Shown: positions 26,840-37,266, counted from the first letter of the stretch. The stretch is 64,000 nucleotides of DNA from Rhizobium freirei PRF 81 (GCF_000359745.1 NZ_AQHN01000086.1:1-64000); one strand, 5' to 3'. Translations and numbers: made by a program. Notes: generated from the letters alone by a model not told the origin.

Positions 26840-28381
26840 ATGCTCGGCATGATGACAGTACCTTTTTCCCTGGTGGATCACAAAATGCATTCACAAGGCG
26901 CTGGCGGGCTCGCTTGGATGCTTGTCCGGTGGCGGGGCAGACCGATCGTCGCCTATAGTGTCGCCGCCGCTGCTCCATTCGGCGTCCTCGCACTGAGATT
27001 GGCCCTGTCGCAGTTCACCAGCGACGATCTTACCCTATTGCCGTTCATTCCCGCTATTCTCGTGGTCGCAATCATCGGCGGCGGAAAGCCGATTTCTCTA
27101 GCGGCGGGCATGTCGCTTGGCGCTGATGTCCTTGTTCAGCGGCTGAGCGATGCGGCTTACGCGACGGTCTTTGAACTGGTTTCCTTTGGCGTTGCGGTGC
27201 TTCTGATTGCTTGTCTGGGAGAGGTGTTGCAGGCGACGAGACATGCCATCATCGAGAGTGAGATTGCCCCCACTGCGCATCTGACATCGATATTGGACAA
27301 AGTGCCCGATGCGATGGTGATCACGACCCGCGACGGTAAAATTGTGTCCTTCAACGCCGCCGTCTTGCGGCAGTTCGGGTATGCAGAACAAGAGCTCGTT
27401 GGCGCGAACCTGCGACTGCTGATGCCTGATCCTTTTCGCGCCGTCCACGGCAGCCATATGCAACGGCAACTTGGAAGGGGCGAAAAGCGCGTTCTCGCAG
27501 ATCAAGCAGTTGTCGGACGCAGGAAGAACGGATCGACGTTTCCCCTCAAGTTAACCGCGAGCCAGCTGGAATCGGGTGGTGGCTTATTTTTCATCGGCTT
27601 CCTAAGAGACCTTACGGAGCGGGAAGAGGCTGCTGCTCACCAGCAGCGGATCCAGGCGGAATTGGCAAGATTGGCCCGCCTGAGCGAAATGGGCGAAATG
27701 GCATCCGCCCTTGCGCATGAGCTGAACGAACCGCTGTCGGCGATCGCAAATTACGCTTTCGGGTGTACGAAGCTCTTGAGCGACATGGACAACAATGTCC
27801 CAACGGTCATGAGAAACGCTTTGCAGGAGATTGAACGTCAGTCCCTTAGAGCGGCAAAAATTATCAAACATCTCAGAGAGTTCGTCACGACAGGTGAAAC
27901 GGAAAAGGGCCTCGAAAATATCCGCACGCTGGTGGAGGAAGCAGGCGTCCTTGCGCTTGTAGGTTCCCGAGAAAAAGGCGTCAGGACTGTCTTCGAATAC
28001 GTGCCCGGCGCCGAGATGGTGATGGTCGATCGTGTTCAGGTCGAACAGGTCATCATTAATTTGATGCGAAACGCCATAGAAGCTATGCGCCACGTCGAGC
28101 ATCGTGAGCTTACGATCCGCACGATGCCCACGCAGGAGGATGAAGTCGCCGTTATCGTGGAAGACACCGGCAAAGGCATTCCGGAAGAAATTGCCGCGGA
28201 GCTCTTCGAGCCATTCGTCACGACAAAGCCAAGTGGAATGGGTGTCGGCCTTGCGATCTCGAAACGTATTGTCGAGGCCCATGGAGGTGAAATGACGGTC
28301 TCAAGAAACGCGGCTGGCGGAGCTACTTTCCAGTTCACGCTTCCCGCCTATACGGAAGGACAAACGTGTGAAACCGACTGA
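26840..28381 (+). CDS. fixL: Oxygen-sensor histidine kinase FixL
   Basis: FixL binds oxygen at a haem in its PAS domain and, when oxygen is low, phosphorylates FixJ. The 513 residues have about three to four membrane segments (36-125), a PAS domain (about 145-265), a kinase core with phospho-acceptor H293 (ALAHELNEPLS) and an ATP domain with NLMRNAIEAM, GKGIP and GMGVGLAISK. The haem-ligand histidine appears to be H203 (PFRAVHGSH). The arginine conserved two to three turns later in other FixLs aligns with Q222. There is no C-terminal receiver, so it is not the hybrid FixL of some Rhizobium. It overlaps fixJ by 14 bases. Confidence 0.9.
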   Translation: MLGMMTVPFSLVDHKMHSQGAGGLAWMLVRWRGRPIVAYSVAAAAPFGVLALRLALSQFTSDDLTLLPFIPAILVVAIIGGGKPISLAAGMSLGADVLVQRLSDAAYATVFELVSFGVAVLLIACLGEVLQATRHAIIESEIAPTAHLTSILDKVPDAMVITTRDGKIVSFNAAVLRQFGYAEQELVGANLRLLMPDPFRAVHGSHMQRQLGRGEKRVLADQAVVGRRKNGSTFPLKLTASQLESGGGLFFIGFLRDLTEREEAAAHQQRIQAELARLARLSEMGEMASALAHELNEPLSAIANYAFGCTKLLSDMDNNVPTVMRNALQEIERQSLRAAKIIKHLREFVTTGETEKGLENIRTLVEEAGVLALVGSREKGVRTVFEYVPGAEMVMVDRVQVEQVIINLMRNAIEAMRHVEHRELTIRTMPTQEDEVAVIVEDTGKGIPEEIAAELFEPFVTTKPSGMGVGLAISKRIVEAHGGEMTVSRNAAGGATFQFTLPAYTEGQTCETD

Positions 28382-28988
28382 CTATACGATCCATATTGTC
28401 GATGATGAAGAGCCGGCGCGCAAATCGTTTGCCTTCATGCTGACCATGAACGGCTATGCCGTCAAGGTGCATCAATCGGGAGCCTTGTTTCTTTCCTTTG
28501 CGCCGGGCATCCACAACGGAATTCTTGTTACGGATCTCAGAATGCCAGAGATGTCAGGTATAGATCTCATCCGTCAGCTTAGCGTGAAAAAGATCTCAAT
28601 TCCGTCAATCGTGATCAGCGGACATGGCGATGTGCCGGTGGCAGTTGAGGCGATGAAAGCCGGTGCGGTCGACTTCATAGAGAAACCCTGCGAAGACGCC
28701 GTTATCATTGAGGCGATCGAACGAGCGTCGGACCATTTACATGTTAATGGCGCTAACGTCGACGAGAGCCTTGCCATTCAAGCGCGCATCGAAACCTTGA
28801 GCGAGAGGGAGCGCCAAGTGCTTCTTGCCGTCGTGGTCGGCCTTCCGAACAAGTCGATTGCACATGATCTGAATATTAGCCGCCGCACGGTGGAGGTTCA
28901 TCGCGCCCGCGTCATGTCGAAAATGAGAGCAAAAAGCATCCCGCATCTGGTTCGTATGGCTGTTGCGGTGGAGATGGGGCCCTTCTAG
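28368..28988 (+). CDS. fixJ: Response regulator FixJ
   Basis: The 206-residue regulator has a receiver domain with acidic pair VDDEE, phospho-acceptor D56 (LVTDLRMPEMSG) and K106 (FIEKP). A LuxR-type DNA-binding helix-turn-helix follows (TLSERERQVLLAVVVGLPNK...RRTVEVHRARVMSKM). Phosphorylated FixJ activates fixK and, in some species, nifA. It starts with GTG inside the end of fixL, so the two are translated together. Confidence 0.93.
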   Translation: MKPTDYTIHIVDDEEPARKSFAFMLTMNGYAVKVHQSGALFLSFAPGIHNGILVTDLRMPEMSGIDLIRQLSVKKISIPSIVISGHGDVPVAVEAMKAGAVDFIEKPCEDAVIIEAIERASDHLHVNGANVDESLAIQARIETLSERERQVLLAVVVGLPNKSIAHDLNISRRTVEVHRARVMSKMRAKSIPHLVRMAVAVEMGPF

Positions 28989-29325
28989 CTTCGTAGTGTT
29001 GATCTCGCCGCATTCGGGGTCCTGCCGTAACCTTGCGAACGGGAAGGGTCGTCATGGCATCTGTTTTCCCAAAAACTCTAAATTGATCGTCATTGCTCGA
29101 TGACGGGATTATATAATCGAAGGCAACTTTGGAGGCGCTTTCGCGGACTTAGCGGGCCCATCCTGCGCGTCGAGACGTCTTTGCCGAAAGACTCGCCCGC
29201 ATTATTTTCTGACCGGGCGGCGCCACGATTTCTTATGACGACGACAAGCTGCTGCCTCTAGTGATGAACACCCTTCGAAAGGGATCGGAATAAATCGCCG
29301 GCAATTCGCACGAGATGCCGGTTAA
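28989..29325. other. Region between fixJ and fixK, probable fixK promoter
   Basis: The 337 bases hold no gene. A FixJ target is expected here because FixJ activates fixK, but I could not point to a specific site. Confidence 0.35.
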
Positions 29326-29406
29326 GTGTTTACCCTTAGTGATAAAACCGAATTTATCGCTCCCATAAGAACCGGCAATCTTGCCCCGGAACATGGGGAA
29401 TACCAG

Positions 29407-30066
29407 ATGCAGTCGAAATTCATGCCCGCAGCACAGCCTTGGACCTCGCCGACGAAAATTGTGGGGCCGCAAATTGGGGGAGCGCACATCGCCGTCACAT
29501 ATGAGCGCGGCCAAGAGATATACGCCCAGGGCGGGAGCGCCGATAAGTGCTATCGGGTTTCTACCGGAGCTGTTCGGGTATGTCGCATCCTTTCCAACGG
29601 GGGGAGGCAGGTCGTCTCCTTCCATGTCGCGGGGGAAATGTTCGGCTTCGAAGCTGGCTCTCAGCATCGTTACTTTGCCGAAGCGCTCGCCCTGACAAGA
29701 ATAGTGGCGTTTGAACAGGGCCTTGCTCAGCAGCGGCATTTGCCGGAACTCCTTGCACTTGCTCTTGAAGCTATGGAACGTGCTCAGGAACACCTTCTGC
29801 TTATCGGACGGCAGTCTGCGATTGAACGGGTGGCCACATTTTTGTTGGATCTCTGCGAGCGCCTGGGAGGCACTCGGCAGTTTAGATTGGCCATGTCGCG
29901 GCAGGACATTGCGGACTATCTCGCCTTGACGATCGAGACGGTATCGCGTGCCATGAGCGAGTTGAAGGAACAAAGCATAATCAGCCTGCGACATGCGCGA
30001 ATGGTCGACATTCGGAAGCCTGATGCACTTCGTTCGCTCTGTGGCCATGTTGCCGGACTATCTTAG
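29407..30066 (+). CDS. fixK: Crp/Fnr-type transcription activator FixK
   Basis: The 219-residue protein has a cyclic-nucleotide-type domain and a C-terminal helix-turn-helix, with MSRQDIADYLALTIETVSRAMSEL as recognition region. It lacks the N-terminal cysteine cluster of FnrN, so it is FixK: no oxygen sensing of its own, controlled through FixLJ. It should bind TTGAT-N4-ATCAA boxes before fixN, fixG, hemN and others here. The ATG at 29407 has GGGGAA upstream; an in-frame GTG at 29326 would add 27 residues. Confidence 0.88.
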   Translation: MQSKFMPAAQPWTSPTKIVGPQIGGAHIAVTYERGQEIYAQGGSADKCYRVSTGAVRVCRILSNGGRQVVSFHVAGEMFGFEAGSQHRYFAEALALTRIVAFEQGLAQQRHLPELLALALEAMERAQEHLLLIGRQSAIERVATFLLDLCERLGGTRQFRLAMSRQDIADYLALTIETVSRAMSELKEQSIISLRHARMVDIRKPDALRSLCGHVAGLS

Positions 30067-31564
30067 CTCGGCGCGACCTGTGCAATGCAGGACGTTGCGG
30101 CCTTCGGGCGGAAAATCGCGATTTGCGCCCGCGTGTCATTTCATCTGGGACATTGTCTTGCGGGCCCACGTCAACTTGTTTCAGGTCCTTGTCTGGAACT
30201 GATGGCGTGGCCCGTAAACGACGGTCACCTTCCGTCAGGCGCGCTTCAGAGCCTGTCAGCAGGAGTTTTGTGGATCGATGCCGATCCCGTTGGTAACGAC
30301 ATCGGACATTCGGGCATTGGCCTGAACGGCACGACCGTCCCGCATCATCATCAGGAAACCCTCCGCCACCATGCCTGGAGCGAGGGGCCAGGTGCTGCCC
30401 CCAACAGGAAGGAGATCAGATCGTAGCGGCTGTCGTCCACCGCGAGATCCAAACCGAGAATGGCTTCTCCGTATTGCCTAATGGCCTCAAGACGCCGGCG
30501 CCGGCGGCGTCTGGAAAAGAAAAGAGGTCGCCCTTCGGCTGGATTGATCCGGTGGCTGAGATTATTGGCCGCCACCATGGCCTGTCGTCCCTGCCTGCGA
30601 ACAGCGCCGTCCGCGAGCGTAGCGGAAGCCGGAACATGTCCCGGCAAGATCGATCGCACCTGCTATTTCGAAGGCCGATGCGGTGTGCGAGCAGGGTCAG
30701 CGCGGTGTCGTTACGAACGATGCCGCAGCCCTCAACGGCAGCCTCAGCGGCCTTCGCCGCACGTCCGCTGAGCGTCTCGGCATCGTCAAGCCAGTGGCGC
30801 GGGGATGCCGATCCGGCGCGCGATTCAGTCGGGTTCAAGGCCGAGCCCCGATTCAATCCGGGCATTCTTGACGCGTCAATCGGGCACCGCATGGCCGAGA
30901 CCTACCAGAGAAGACGAGCGCTTCCCTGATTGCCGCCCAGCCCCCAGAAAGCCGCAGTAAGCCTTTCGCTTTGACGCTCTGCGAGCTTTACGATGCGCTC
31001 GACGACCGGTTCCGTCATTTAAAGACAGGCACTATCCCGTCCGCTTCGCGCGAGCAAGCCGGCCATCACAAATCGCTTGGTTTTACGCAACAACCGGAGA
31101 GGGATAGCCGATAAGGCTCTCTGGGAAAATCATCACCAGGGTACGGTCCTACTTTTCCTGCTAACCAAATGGGATATAAGCGGACACGAAGATGCGCCGA
31201 CCCTTGGCTCGGCCGTTCACATCGGAACCAATGACGATTGCCGCTGACTTCATAAAGGAGCTTGAAGGATGTATTCGCGAATTCTCGCTGAATTTCAAGG
31301 GGATCGTGGTGGTTTGAAAATGGTCCCAGCGAGCAATCGTTTGTCGCTGATTAAATTAGATCGCCGATCTCGCAGCCGTGATTTGACTTCATCGTGCATC
31401 GGATTACTGAAGCAAATTGGCTAAGCTCTCTAAAGTTGTTATAACCTGACAATGTTCCCCTCGGAACGGACAGAAGACGACCTCAAAGGGGCAAAGGCAA
31501 GCAGTTCAAGTCCGTCCACGGCGATCCACGCTGACCGGCGATTGTTGAAAAGTAGGGACAGGCG
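30067..31564. other. Gene-poor 1.5 kb stretch with relics
   Basis: There is no frame with a convincing start, RBS and family. The segment from about 30380 to 30900 reads on the minus strand as GC-rich protein-like pieces in changing frames (for example LDLAVDDSRYDLISFLL), suggesting an old broken gene of unknown family. The rest is AT-richer and looks non-coding. Confidence 0.4.
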
Positions 31565-32032
31565 GTGACGCAAGATCTAGAAAGTTACAAAAGTGCGAGA
31601 GGCCTCGTAGATACCACCGATCCGGAAGTCGACAAGCCGATCTACCGCAAGCCCGGTTTTGACGGGAAAGTTGCGACGCTAGGAGATATGGAAGAACTGA
31701 TCAGCGCATTTTTAAAAAAAACGCGCGAGGCCGAGGGCCTCGCTCGCGCGGATCTTGCGCCAATGCTCGGTCTGTCGACACCCGTGTACGGACGTTACGA
31801 GCGGGCGTTTTCAAGGATGACGGTCACCCGAATGATCCATCTCTGTGAAATTCTCGGCTTTATGCCCATAGATATGCTCTTTGAAGCGGCGCCCCATCTT
31901 TGGGGGCGCACGCCTGAGGAAGCCGAGGATCGTCTCACTCTGGACCGAATTATCAGAACCCTTCCGAGCGAGGCAAAGCGCGATCTCGTTCGGCTGCTGA
32001 AGCGTATGGTGCCTCAAGATAACGGGAGCTAA
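31565..32032 (+). CDS. XRE-type helix-turn-helix regulator
   Basis: The 155-residue protein starts with GTG. It contains a Cro/C1-type helix-turn-helix (about residues 45-105) with ADLAPMLGLSTPVYGRYERA, followed by HLWGRTPEEAEDRL. It is clearly paralogous to the protein at 35813: both have DKP(I/V)YRKP near residue 20, YGRYE, LIHLCE-like and APHLWG blocks. The target is unknown. It flanks the orphan repC, so a link to plasmid control is possible but unproven. Confidence 0.75.
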   Translation: MTQDLESYKSARGLVDTTDPEVDKPIYRKPGFDGKVATLGDMEELISAFLKKTREAEGLARADLAPMLGLSTPVYGRYERAFSRMTVTRMIHLCEILGFMPIDMLFEAAPHLWGRTPEEAEDRLTLDRIIRTLPSEAKRDLVRLLKRMVPQDNGS

Positions 32033-32297
32033 TGAGACATCAATCGCAGGTAAGCTTGGCTGTCTGGTAGGCACTCCGGCAACGGAAAGCGTCGGTCTTC
32101 ACCGCGATCTCGCCGCAAAGTGGTTTTCATGATCATCTTTTTAAAGGAACCAGCGCCACAACTATAGAATCCTGGACCTCACACTCACTCGTTTTCCGGT
32201 CGGTCACCGCATGCGCCGACATCGTCGCTCACTTTGATCGTGGCGCATGAACAGTGTCGACTAGAACGCTGCACCGCTTAAGAGCGTGACCCACCAG

Positions 32298-33596
32298 TTA
32301 AGTTTGCCCGGCCATTCGAGTGCTTTGCTCAAGGTCGCGGCGAGCCGCCAGACCGAAGACCGAGCGGGTAAGATACAATCTGCCCGCGGCTGCGCGCTCG
32401 GCCATTGCGCGCAGATATCCGCCGGGCGAACTGACCTCCTGCCGATTTGCTTTTTCCAGAATAACTGCCACCGCCACCGCTGCTTGCTGTTCGCCCATTG
32501 CCTCCACGGCGCCACGGCGGGCATCCTCTGAGATCCCGACGAAGCGGCACAGCATCGGAGTCAGCCGAACAAACTCCTGGAAGCTCTTGGGAGTGCATCC
32601 AAGCTCCGCGAGGGCCGGGGCCGCCCGCAAGACATCCTTAAGCGCGATTAGAGCCTGCCGCTGAGGTTCTCGCTCGCTGACTGAGCCTCGCCAAAGGGTC
32701 GCGGTTTCTTCAAAAGCCGAGCTGCTGGCGGCGCTGGCTTTTGGAAAACTGTATTGTCCGACATGAGCCGAACCCTCTCGAACATTACTACTACGTTTTG
32801 ATTGATAAGGAGGTGTAGTCTGTTTCTGCATGTCGTTTTCGACAGGCACGCATGTCGTTTTCCCTGCGCCGAGTTGGTCTTGAGGTCGCGGGTCAAGCCG
32901 CATCAGTCGGTCCATAGACCATTCAAGAAGGACAGTCGCACGACGCAGCATCCGGTTGGATGCTTTGGCAGCAATTCCGATATAATTGCTGATGCGCTCG
33001 ACCCGGTCGGCAATGCGTTGGCGCATTGTTGCACTTACATCAGCGACAGCAGCGAGGGCACAACGGATATTGCGCAAGGCGCCTCGGTACCGTCGCAAGG
33101 CAGCTTCGGTCGCCCTCTTCTCCGCTCGGATGTCTTTTACGAGGCGAGTAAGCTCGCCATATCGCAGGACCAATATTCGAAGATCGACCCCGCATCCATC
33201 CGTTATGACGCCATCGCTGTTTCTGACGGGATATCGCTTATAGTTTCCACTGTCCTGCATCGTGATCAAACCCAGATCGAAAAGCTTGGAAAGCATTCGA
33301 CTGACCCGGCCGGCCGAACGCCCGACCTCAAATGCCAATTGTCGGTTCGATTTGAACACGATTGGCCGCCCCGACGTATCGAAAGTATCGGCGGGGGCGG
33401 TGTTGATCAATATTAGCAACAGATGGCTTTCCGTTCCATTTATCAGGCCTGTGCAGGTCAGATTTTGAGCAAGCACAGCCAATTGGGCACGCGTCACCAT
33501 TCCGATTTCTGCCGATTTTGCCCAGCGCCGGAATTCAGCCCTTTGGGGCGTTATCTTACGGCCGACCGGCCGTTGGCAGGTGGTCATATCTTCCAT
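32298..33596 (-). CDS. repC: RepC-type plasmid replication initiator, without repA/repB
   Basis: The 432-residue protein has an N-terminal winged-helix region (ESHLLLILINTAPADTF...FKSNRQLAFEVGRSAGRVSRML...KRYPVR) characteristic of RepC initiators of alphaproteobacterial repABC plasmids. It has a helical middle and a conserved C-terminal domain (about 320-415) with NRQEVSSPGGYLRAMAERA. Initiators of this family bind an origin lying inside their own gene. No repA or repB partition genes are next to it, so it is an orphan copy, either a secondary replicon or a leftover of plasmid fusion. It appears full length. Confidence 0.82.
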   Translation of the reverse strand: MEDMTTCQRPVGRKITPQRAEFRRWAKSAEIGMVTRAQLAVLAQNLTCTGLINGTESHLLLILINTAPADTFDTSGRPIVFKSNRQLAFEVGRSAGRVSRMLSKLFDLGLITMQDSGNYKRYPVRNSDGVITDGCGVDLRILVLRYGELTRLVKDIRAEKRATEAALRRYRGALRNIRCALAAVADVSATMRQRIADRVERISNYIGIAAKASNRMLRRATVLLEWSMDRLMRLDPRPQDQLGAGKTTCVPVENDMQKQTTPPYQSKRSSNVREGSAHVGQYSFPKASAASSSAFEETATLWRGSVSEREPQRQALIALKDVLRAAPALAELGCTPKSFQEFVRLTPMLCRFVGISEDARRGAVEAMGEQQAAVAVAVILEKANRQEVSSPGGYLRAMAERAAAGRLYLTRSVFGLAARRDLEQSTRMAGQT

Positions 33597-34465
33597 GTCC
33601 TCGTCTCCGTTCGGGACCAGGCAAAGCTCCGCCGTTCACCAAAGTGATGTTTTTTGTTGACAAGGAAGGAAGGGTCTGCGACAAAGGTTTTGGCTAATTT
33701 ATTCTCTTACAGACCCGCTTCCGGATTGCTTCGGGAGCGGTTTTTCTTTTTCTGGCCGGTTTTTTCTCTCCATTTCAGACCCGACGCACGCGTCGGGATG
33801 TTTGCGGTCGATACGCGAAAAGCATATCCCAACAAATCAATTTGGCGCAAGATATGTACGAGTTTGAGCTGCTACTTGAGGTCGCAGCGGGATAGTGACT
33901 AAACTAACGCATTGATTTTATTAATTGTTTTGAAAGTCTAAATGCCATTTCGATACCGTTTCGACCGATCAAATTTGGTTCGCCTTACGGACAAAATTCT
34001 CAAATTGGCCGATGCTCGGACATGGAGCCAATGACGCTTGACCGAAAACGCAATGCTCCTCCCGTACTTGACGTTGAGGATCAGCGTGCGAAACGTGGAT
34101 GGCTGGATGAATAGCGACAGCCCGCTTTCCCAGCTGGTCATCATCGACCCGGGGGCTATCACAAGAGGCGGGAGGATTGTGCCGTGCGTGGTCGACGTAA
34201 ACTCCATCCCCTCATTTTGGGTTTTGAGATCTGATCTCCTGGAGCAATGATTACCCGAGGTGCGTTGGATCGCCATCTCAGACCTGCAAACGGTGCGCGC
34301 GTTTTCCGGAGTTCCCTGAGATCTGCCAGCCTATTTAGCGGCAGCGCCACCGCAGCAAATTCATTAAGGGGTTGCCGCCTGGCAAATGAGTGAGTGAGTT
34401 GAAACCGAATACCTAAGCTTTTGCCGCCATGCCCGCGCGATCTTTCGCGAGCGTGGCGGTCGGAT
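33597..34465. other. Intergenic stretch upstream of repC
   Basis: The 869 bases contain no recognised gene. Part near 33690-33960 is AT-rich. No repeats or antisense-RNA signature were identified with confidence. Confidence 0.4.
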
Positions 34466-34927
34466 TTATTGTATCAAACCGCGATTTTCGCTCTCTTCGA
34501 GCACGGGAGAGCGACGATCAATGCGGACTTGCAAGCTTGCCAGTGCCCCGGCAACTATAAGACCCTTTGGCGTCATATCGCCGGCCGTGGCAAAGACTGG
34601 ATCGAGCACCGGCCGGCAACATCGGAAGCGTGCCGCCGCATCCGCAATCGTGATCAATGGGGCACGATAAGGTTGTCCGCAGTCGCCTCCCACAAGGACA
34701 ATTTTCCCCGCCAGAGGCTTTGGACAGCCATCAAAGATTGTAAAGGCGGTTAGCCCATCACGCAACGCTTCTTCATCTACGAACAGCGAGTGCATATCGT
34801 CAAAGCGGATCATCTCGATTAGCCTGCTACCAATCAAGTCATAGATCGGAGCAATGCTTCCATCCTGAAGCTCAACCGCCCCAAAACGGGCGGTATCCGA
34901 CTCTAACACGTACACGATATTTTTCAT
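34466..34927 (-). CDS. DUF3846-like hypothetical protein
   Basis: The 153-residue product (MKNIVYVLESDTARFGAVEL...) has a strong RBS (AGGAGG) ten bases before the ATG. The middle (IEMIRFDDMHSLFVDEEALRDG) followed by AGKIVLVGGD resembles the DUF3846 fold, in which a short protein ends with a GxxVxxG block. The last 45 residues are unrelated and less regular. Function unknown; the family assignment is tentative. Confidence 0.6.
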   Translation of the reverse strand: MKNIVYVLESDTARFGAVELQDGSIAPIYDLIGSRLIEMIRFDDMHSLFVDEEALRDGLTAFTIFDGCPKPLAGKIVLVGGDCGQPYRAPLITIADAAARFRCCRPVLDPVFATAGDMTPKGLIVAGALASLQVRIDRRSPVLEESENRGLIQ

Positions 34928-35812
34928 TTGCTTTAGCCTCCTATTTGAAGCGATCTCGTGCCCACAGAGATGAGGGAGAAGGGAGAGCTGTGATACCAAC
35001 CATAGATAGCGGCGGCGCGACGCAATATGCTGTTCTCATAGGGCGTTGTAAATTGCCGTACGCGCCGATTTGGCACGTGTTTCGCAATCTGGACAGCTTT
35101 CCGGGTCGGCTGAAATTCTAAAGATTTGTACTGAAATCAGTTGAATCGAGCTGGTATTTCATAGGATACCTTTAGTGAGAACGCTTGAAGGTGAGCCAAA
35201 TATATTTTGCGTTTTTTCGGCAAAAAAATGGAAAGCATTATGTCAGTCGACTCATTTTTTGAGCTGAGTATGCAATTTTCAGTAAGCGTAACGCGTGGAG
35301 AGCGCTGGATAACCCGATCGCCCGTCCCGACTTGTGACCTCAAAAAAACACGATCTGGAGGAGCCGATCTATGAACGGGTTTCGGCGATCCCCTCTGAGG
35401 CTGATGGCCTATCTCGCGTTCCCGCATGTCGATCATCAGACCTAAGCGACAGAGAGCCGCTTCGGGGTCGCAGTGAACAAAAACCACAGGAAAACCACCC
35501 TACAGATTCTAGACATCGCATTGATGCGTTTCTCACGATATCGGATCGGTCGGGAACGCCATGCCAGTGCGGTGCGTAACCTGGCGATAGCCAATTTGGT
35601 GCGATTGTGTTTTTTCTTGCACCAAGAGAAACCAGTGCCGATTTCAATTATGTATTGAAAAACAATAATAATATGCGAAATTAGTGCACGTTTGACGAAT
35701 TCGCTTGATAGAAAGATGCGCCAAAAATGATCAAAAATGCAACGTTACAGGTTTTAACCTTAACGTTTTTCCGTATAAAAGAGATCTTGCGCGTTAACCC
35801 TCAGTCTCAGCA
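34928..35812. other. Intergenic stretch upstream of the second XRE gene
   Basis: The 885 bases hold no recognised gene. The last 150 bases are AT-rich and probably contain the promoter of the gene at 35813. Confidence 0.4.
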
Positions 35813-36358
35813 ATGGCAGGTCCATCTTTGAAGCAATGGATTAAAGAACTCGGTTTACAGCAGGTCGTTGACCCACGCATAGACAAACCTGTCTATCGGA
35901 AGCCTTTTGATGGGCGAATTGTGCTTAGCGCCGAACTGGAAGAACAGATCTGCACCAGTCTTCGCGGCGCCCGCGACAGACGAAAACTGCCTCGATCGAA
36001 ACTTGCGCCCCTGCTTGGGCTGAGCGAACAGGTTTACGGCCGCTACGAAAATAAGATCTCCCGCCTGACGGTATGCCGGCTAATTCATCTCTGTGAGGTT
36101 CTGGACGCCACTCCGGAGGAAATTATCGCGCCAGCAGCACCCCATCTCTGGGGTGGGACTGAAGCAAAAGCGGTTCTGCTATTGGCCTCAATCGAAAAGT
36201 TGCGGACCTTGGACGAAGAGACTCTGCGAGATGTTTTCAGCTTGTTAGGTCGCATAGGCGAGACCTGCGGCCAAAATGATGGCCAGACAGTAGGCGATCC
36301 TGAATGCCGCAATGGTGTCGAAATCGCAATTGGTAAGCAAATTGACGGCAGCAAATGA
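35813..36358 (+). CDS. XRE-type helix-turn-helix regulator, second paralogue
   Basis: The 181-residue protein shares with the product of the gene at 31565 the block DKPVYRKP, the helix-turn-helix SKLAPLLGLSEQVYGRYENK, the LIHLCEVL block and APHLWGG. Its C-terminal 30 residues (CGQNDGQTVGDPECRNG...) are unlike the other copy. Target unknown. Confidence 0.75.
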   Translation: MAGPSLKQWIKELGLQQVVDPRIDKPVYRKPFDGRIVLSAELEEQICTSLRGARDRRKLPRSKLAPLLGLSEQVYGRYENKISRLTVCRLIHLCEVLDATPEEIIAPAAPHLWGGTEAKAVLLLASIEKLRTLDEETLRDVFSLLGRIGETCGQNDGQTVGDPECRNGVEIAIGKQIDGSK

Positions 36359-36389
36359 CCGAAATGCGTTGCGCTAATTGAAGTAAATC

Positions 36390-36518
36390 CATCGTGACAT
36401 TTCCCGGCCACTCCTCGAACATGTATTCTGCTGCTTTGTCCGCACTACCTATGGTAAGATATTGACCGACCCGACGCGTTTCGAGCGTCACTGGTAGCGT
36501 CCACCAGTGTAGCGTCAT
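36390..36518 (-). pseudogene. Truncated DUF982 gene
   Basis: The start MTLHWWTLPVTLETRRVGQYL and the block KAAEYMFEEWPG are characteristic of DUF982, a small rhizobial family of unknown function. After about 45 residues the conserved C-terminal helix is missing and the frame runs on into the antisense of the neighbouring gene. A complete relative is at 49877. Confidence 0.6.
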
Positions 36519-36624
36519 CTTCGTTTCTTCCGAACCGCGATGAACTGGGTTCCGACGGAACACAGGGAAGCGCTTCAGTGCGAGTGCCACTTCCCAGGGA
36601 TGCCGATCTCAGGGAGAAACCAAA

Positions 36625-36837
36625 ATGATATTCACTCAAGCCGACCTTGATATCGCAAATCGCCATATTGCCGAAAGTGAAGAACAGGTTTCACGGCAGG
36701 AGCGAAAGGTGACTGTCCTTCGTATGCAACACTTGGATACGGAATTGGCGGAAAACATTCTGACGGTTTTTTACGAAACGCTGCTGATCCATAACGCCAG
36801 TCGCGACATGATTGCTGCTCAGCTGAGACAGAAATGA
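36625..36837 (+). CDS. Small hypothetical helical protein
   Basis: The 70-residue product (MIFTQADLDIANRHIAES...) has AGGGAGAAACC before the ATG. It is charged and helical, with a possible short coiled coil in residues 18-50. It resembles small hypothetical proteins found on rhizobial symbiotic plasmids, but no function is known. Confidence 0.65.
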   Translation: MIFTQADLDIANRHIAESEEQVSRQERKVTVLRMQHLDTELAENILTVFYETLLIHNASRDMIAAQLRQK

Positions 36838-37266
36838 TCGCAATGCCTCTCCAGTGTGGTGAAGCATCCAACGGGCATCGGCATAGTTTTCGACGACGTC
36901 GGTCTATCAATTGGCGGTTTTCGCATGGCTGGTAACGGAGTGTGGAATGCCGCACCAGAAGTGTGGCTAAGCCGTACCGGTACTTTTCGATATGCGTGTA
37001 TTCCACCCCTTTTGCACCACCAAGCACATTACCGCTGACCAGAATGTTTACCTGCTGGCGGTACAAGTTCACACACATTGTTATTTTAAACTGGCGTTCT
37101 ATCGACGGCATCAAAGACATTCCTGCCAATCTGCCTTGCACCGTTCGCCGACTTGCCAGATCCGTTGAAAGCCAGGTGCTTCGATGGCCTCTCTTCCCTA
37201 TAAACTCTAAGCCGATCTTGCGAGTATCCGCATGAGATGGGCTCCAGCAACATTGCTGGCATCCAC
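36838..37266. other. Intergenic stretch, no gene seen
   Basis: The 429 bases between the small gene and the end of nodD contain no recognised gene. Confidence 0.4.

Noticed and set aside
30351..30900. Possible DUF1403-type or other plasmid gene in the 30 kb region
   Set aside because: Only fragments in changing frames are visible, and the match to any family could not be supported.
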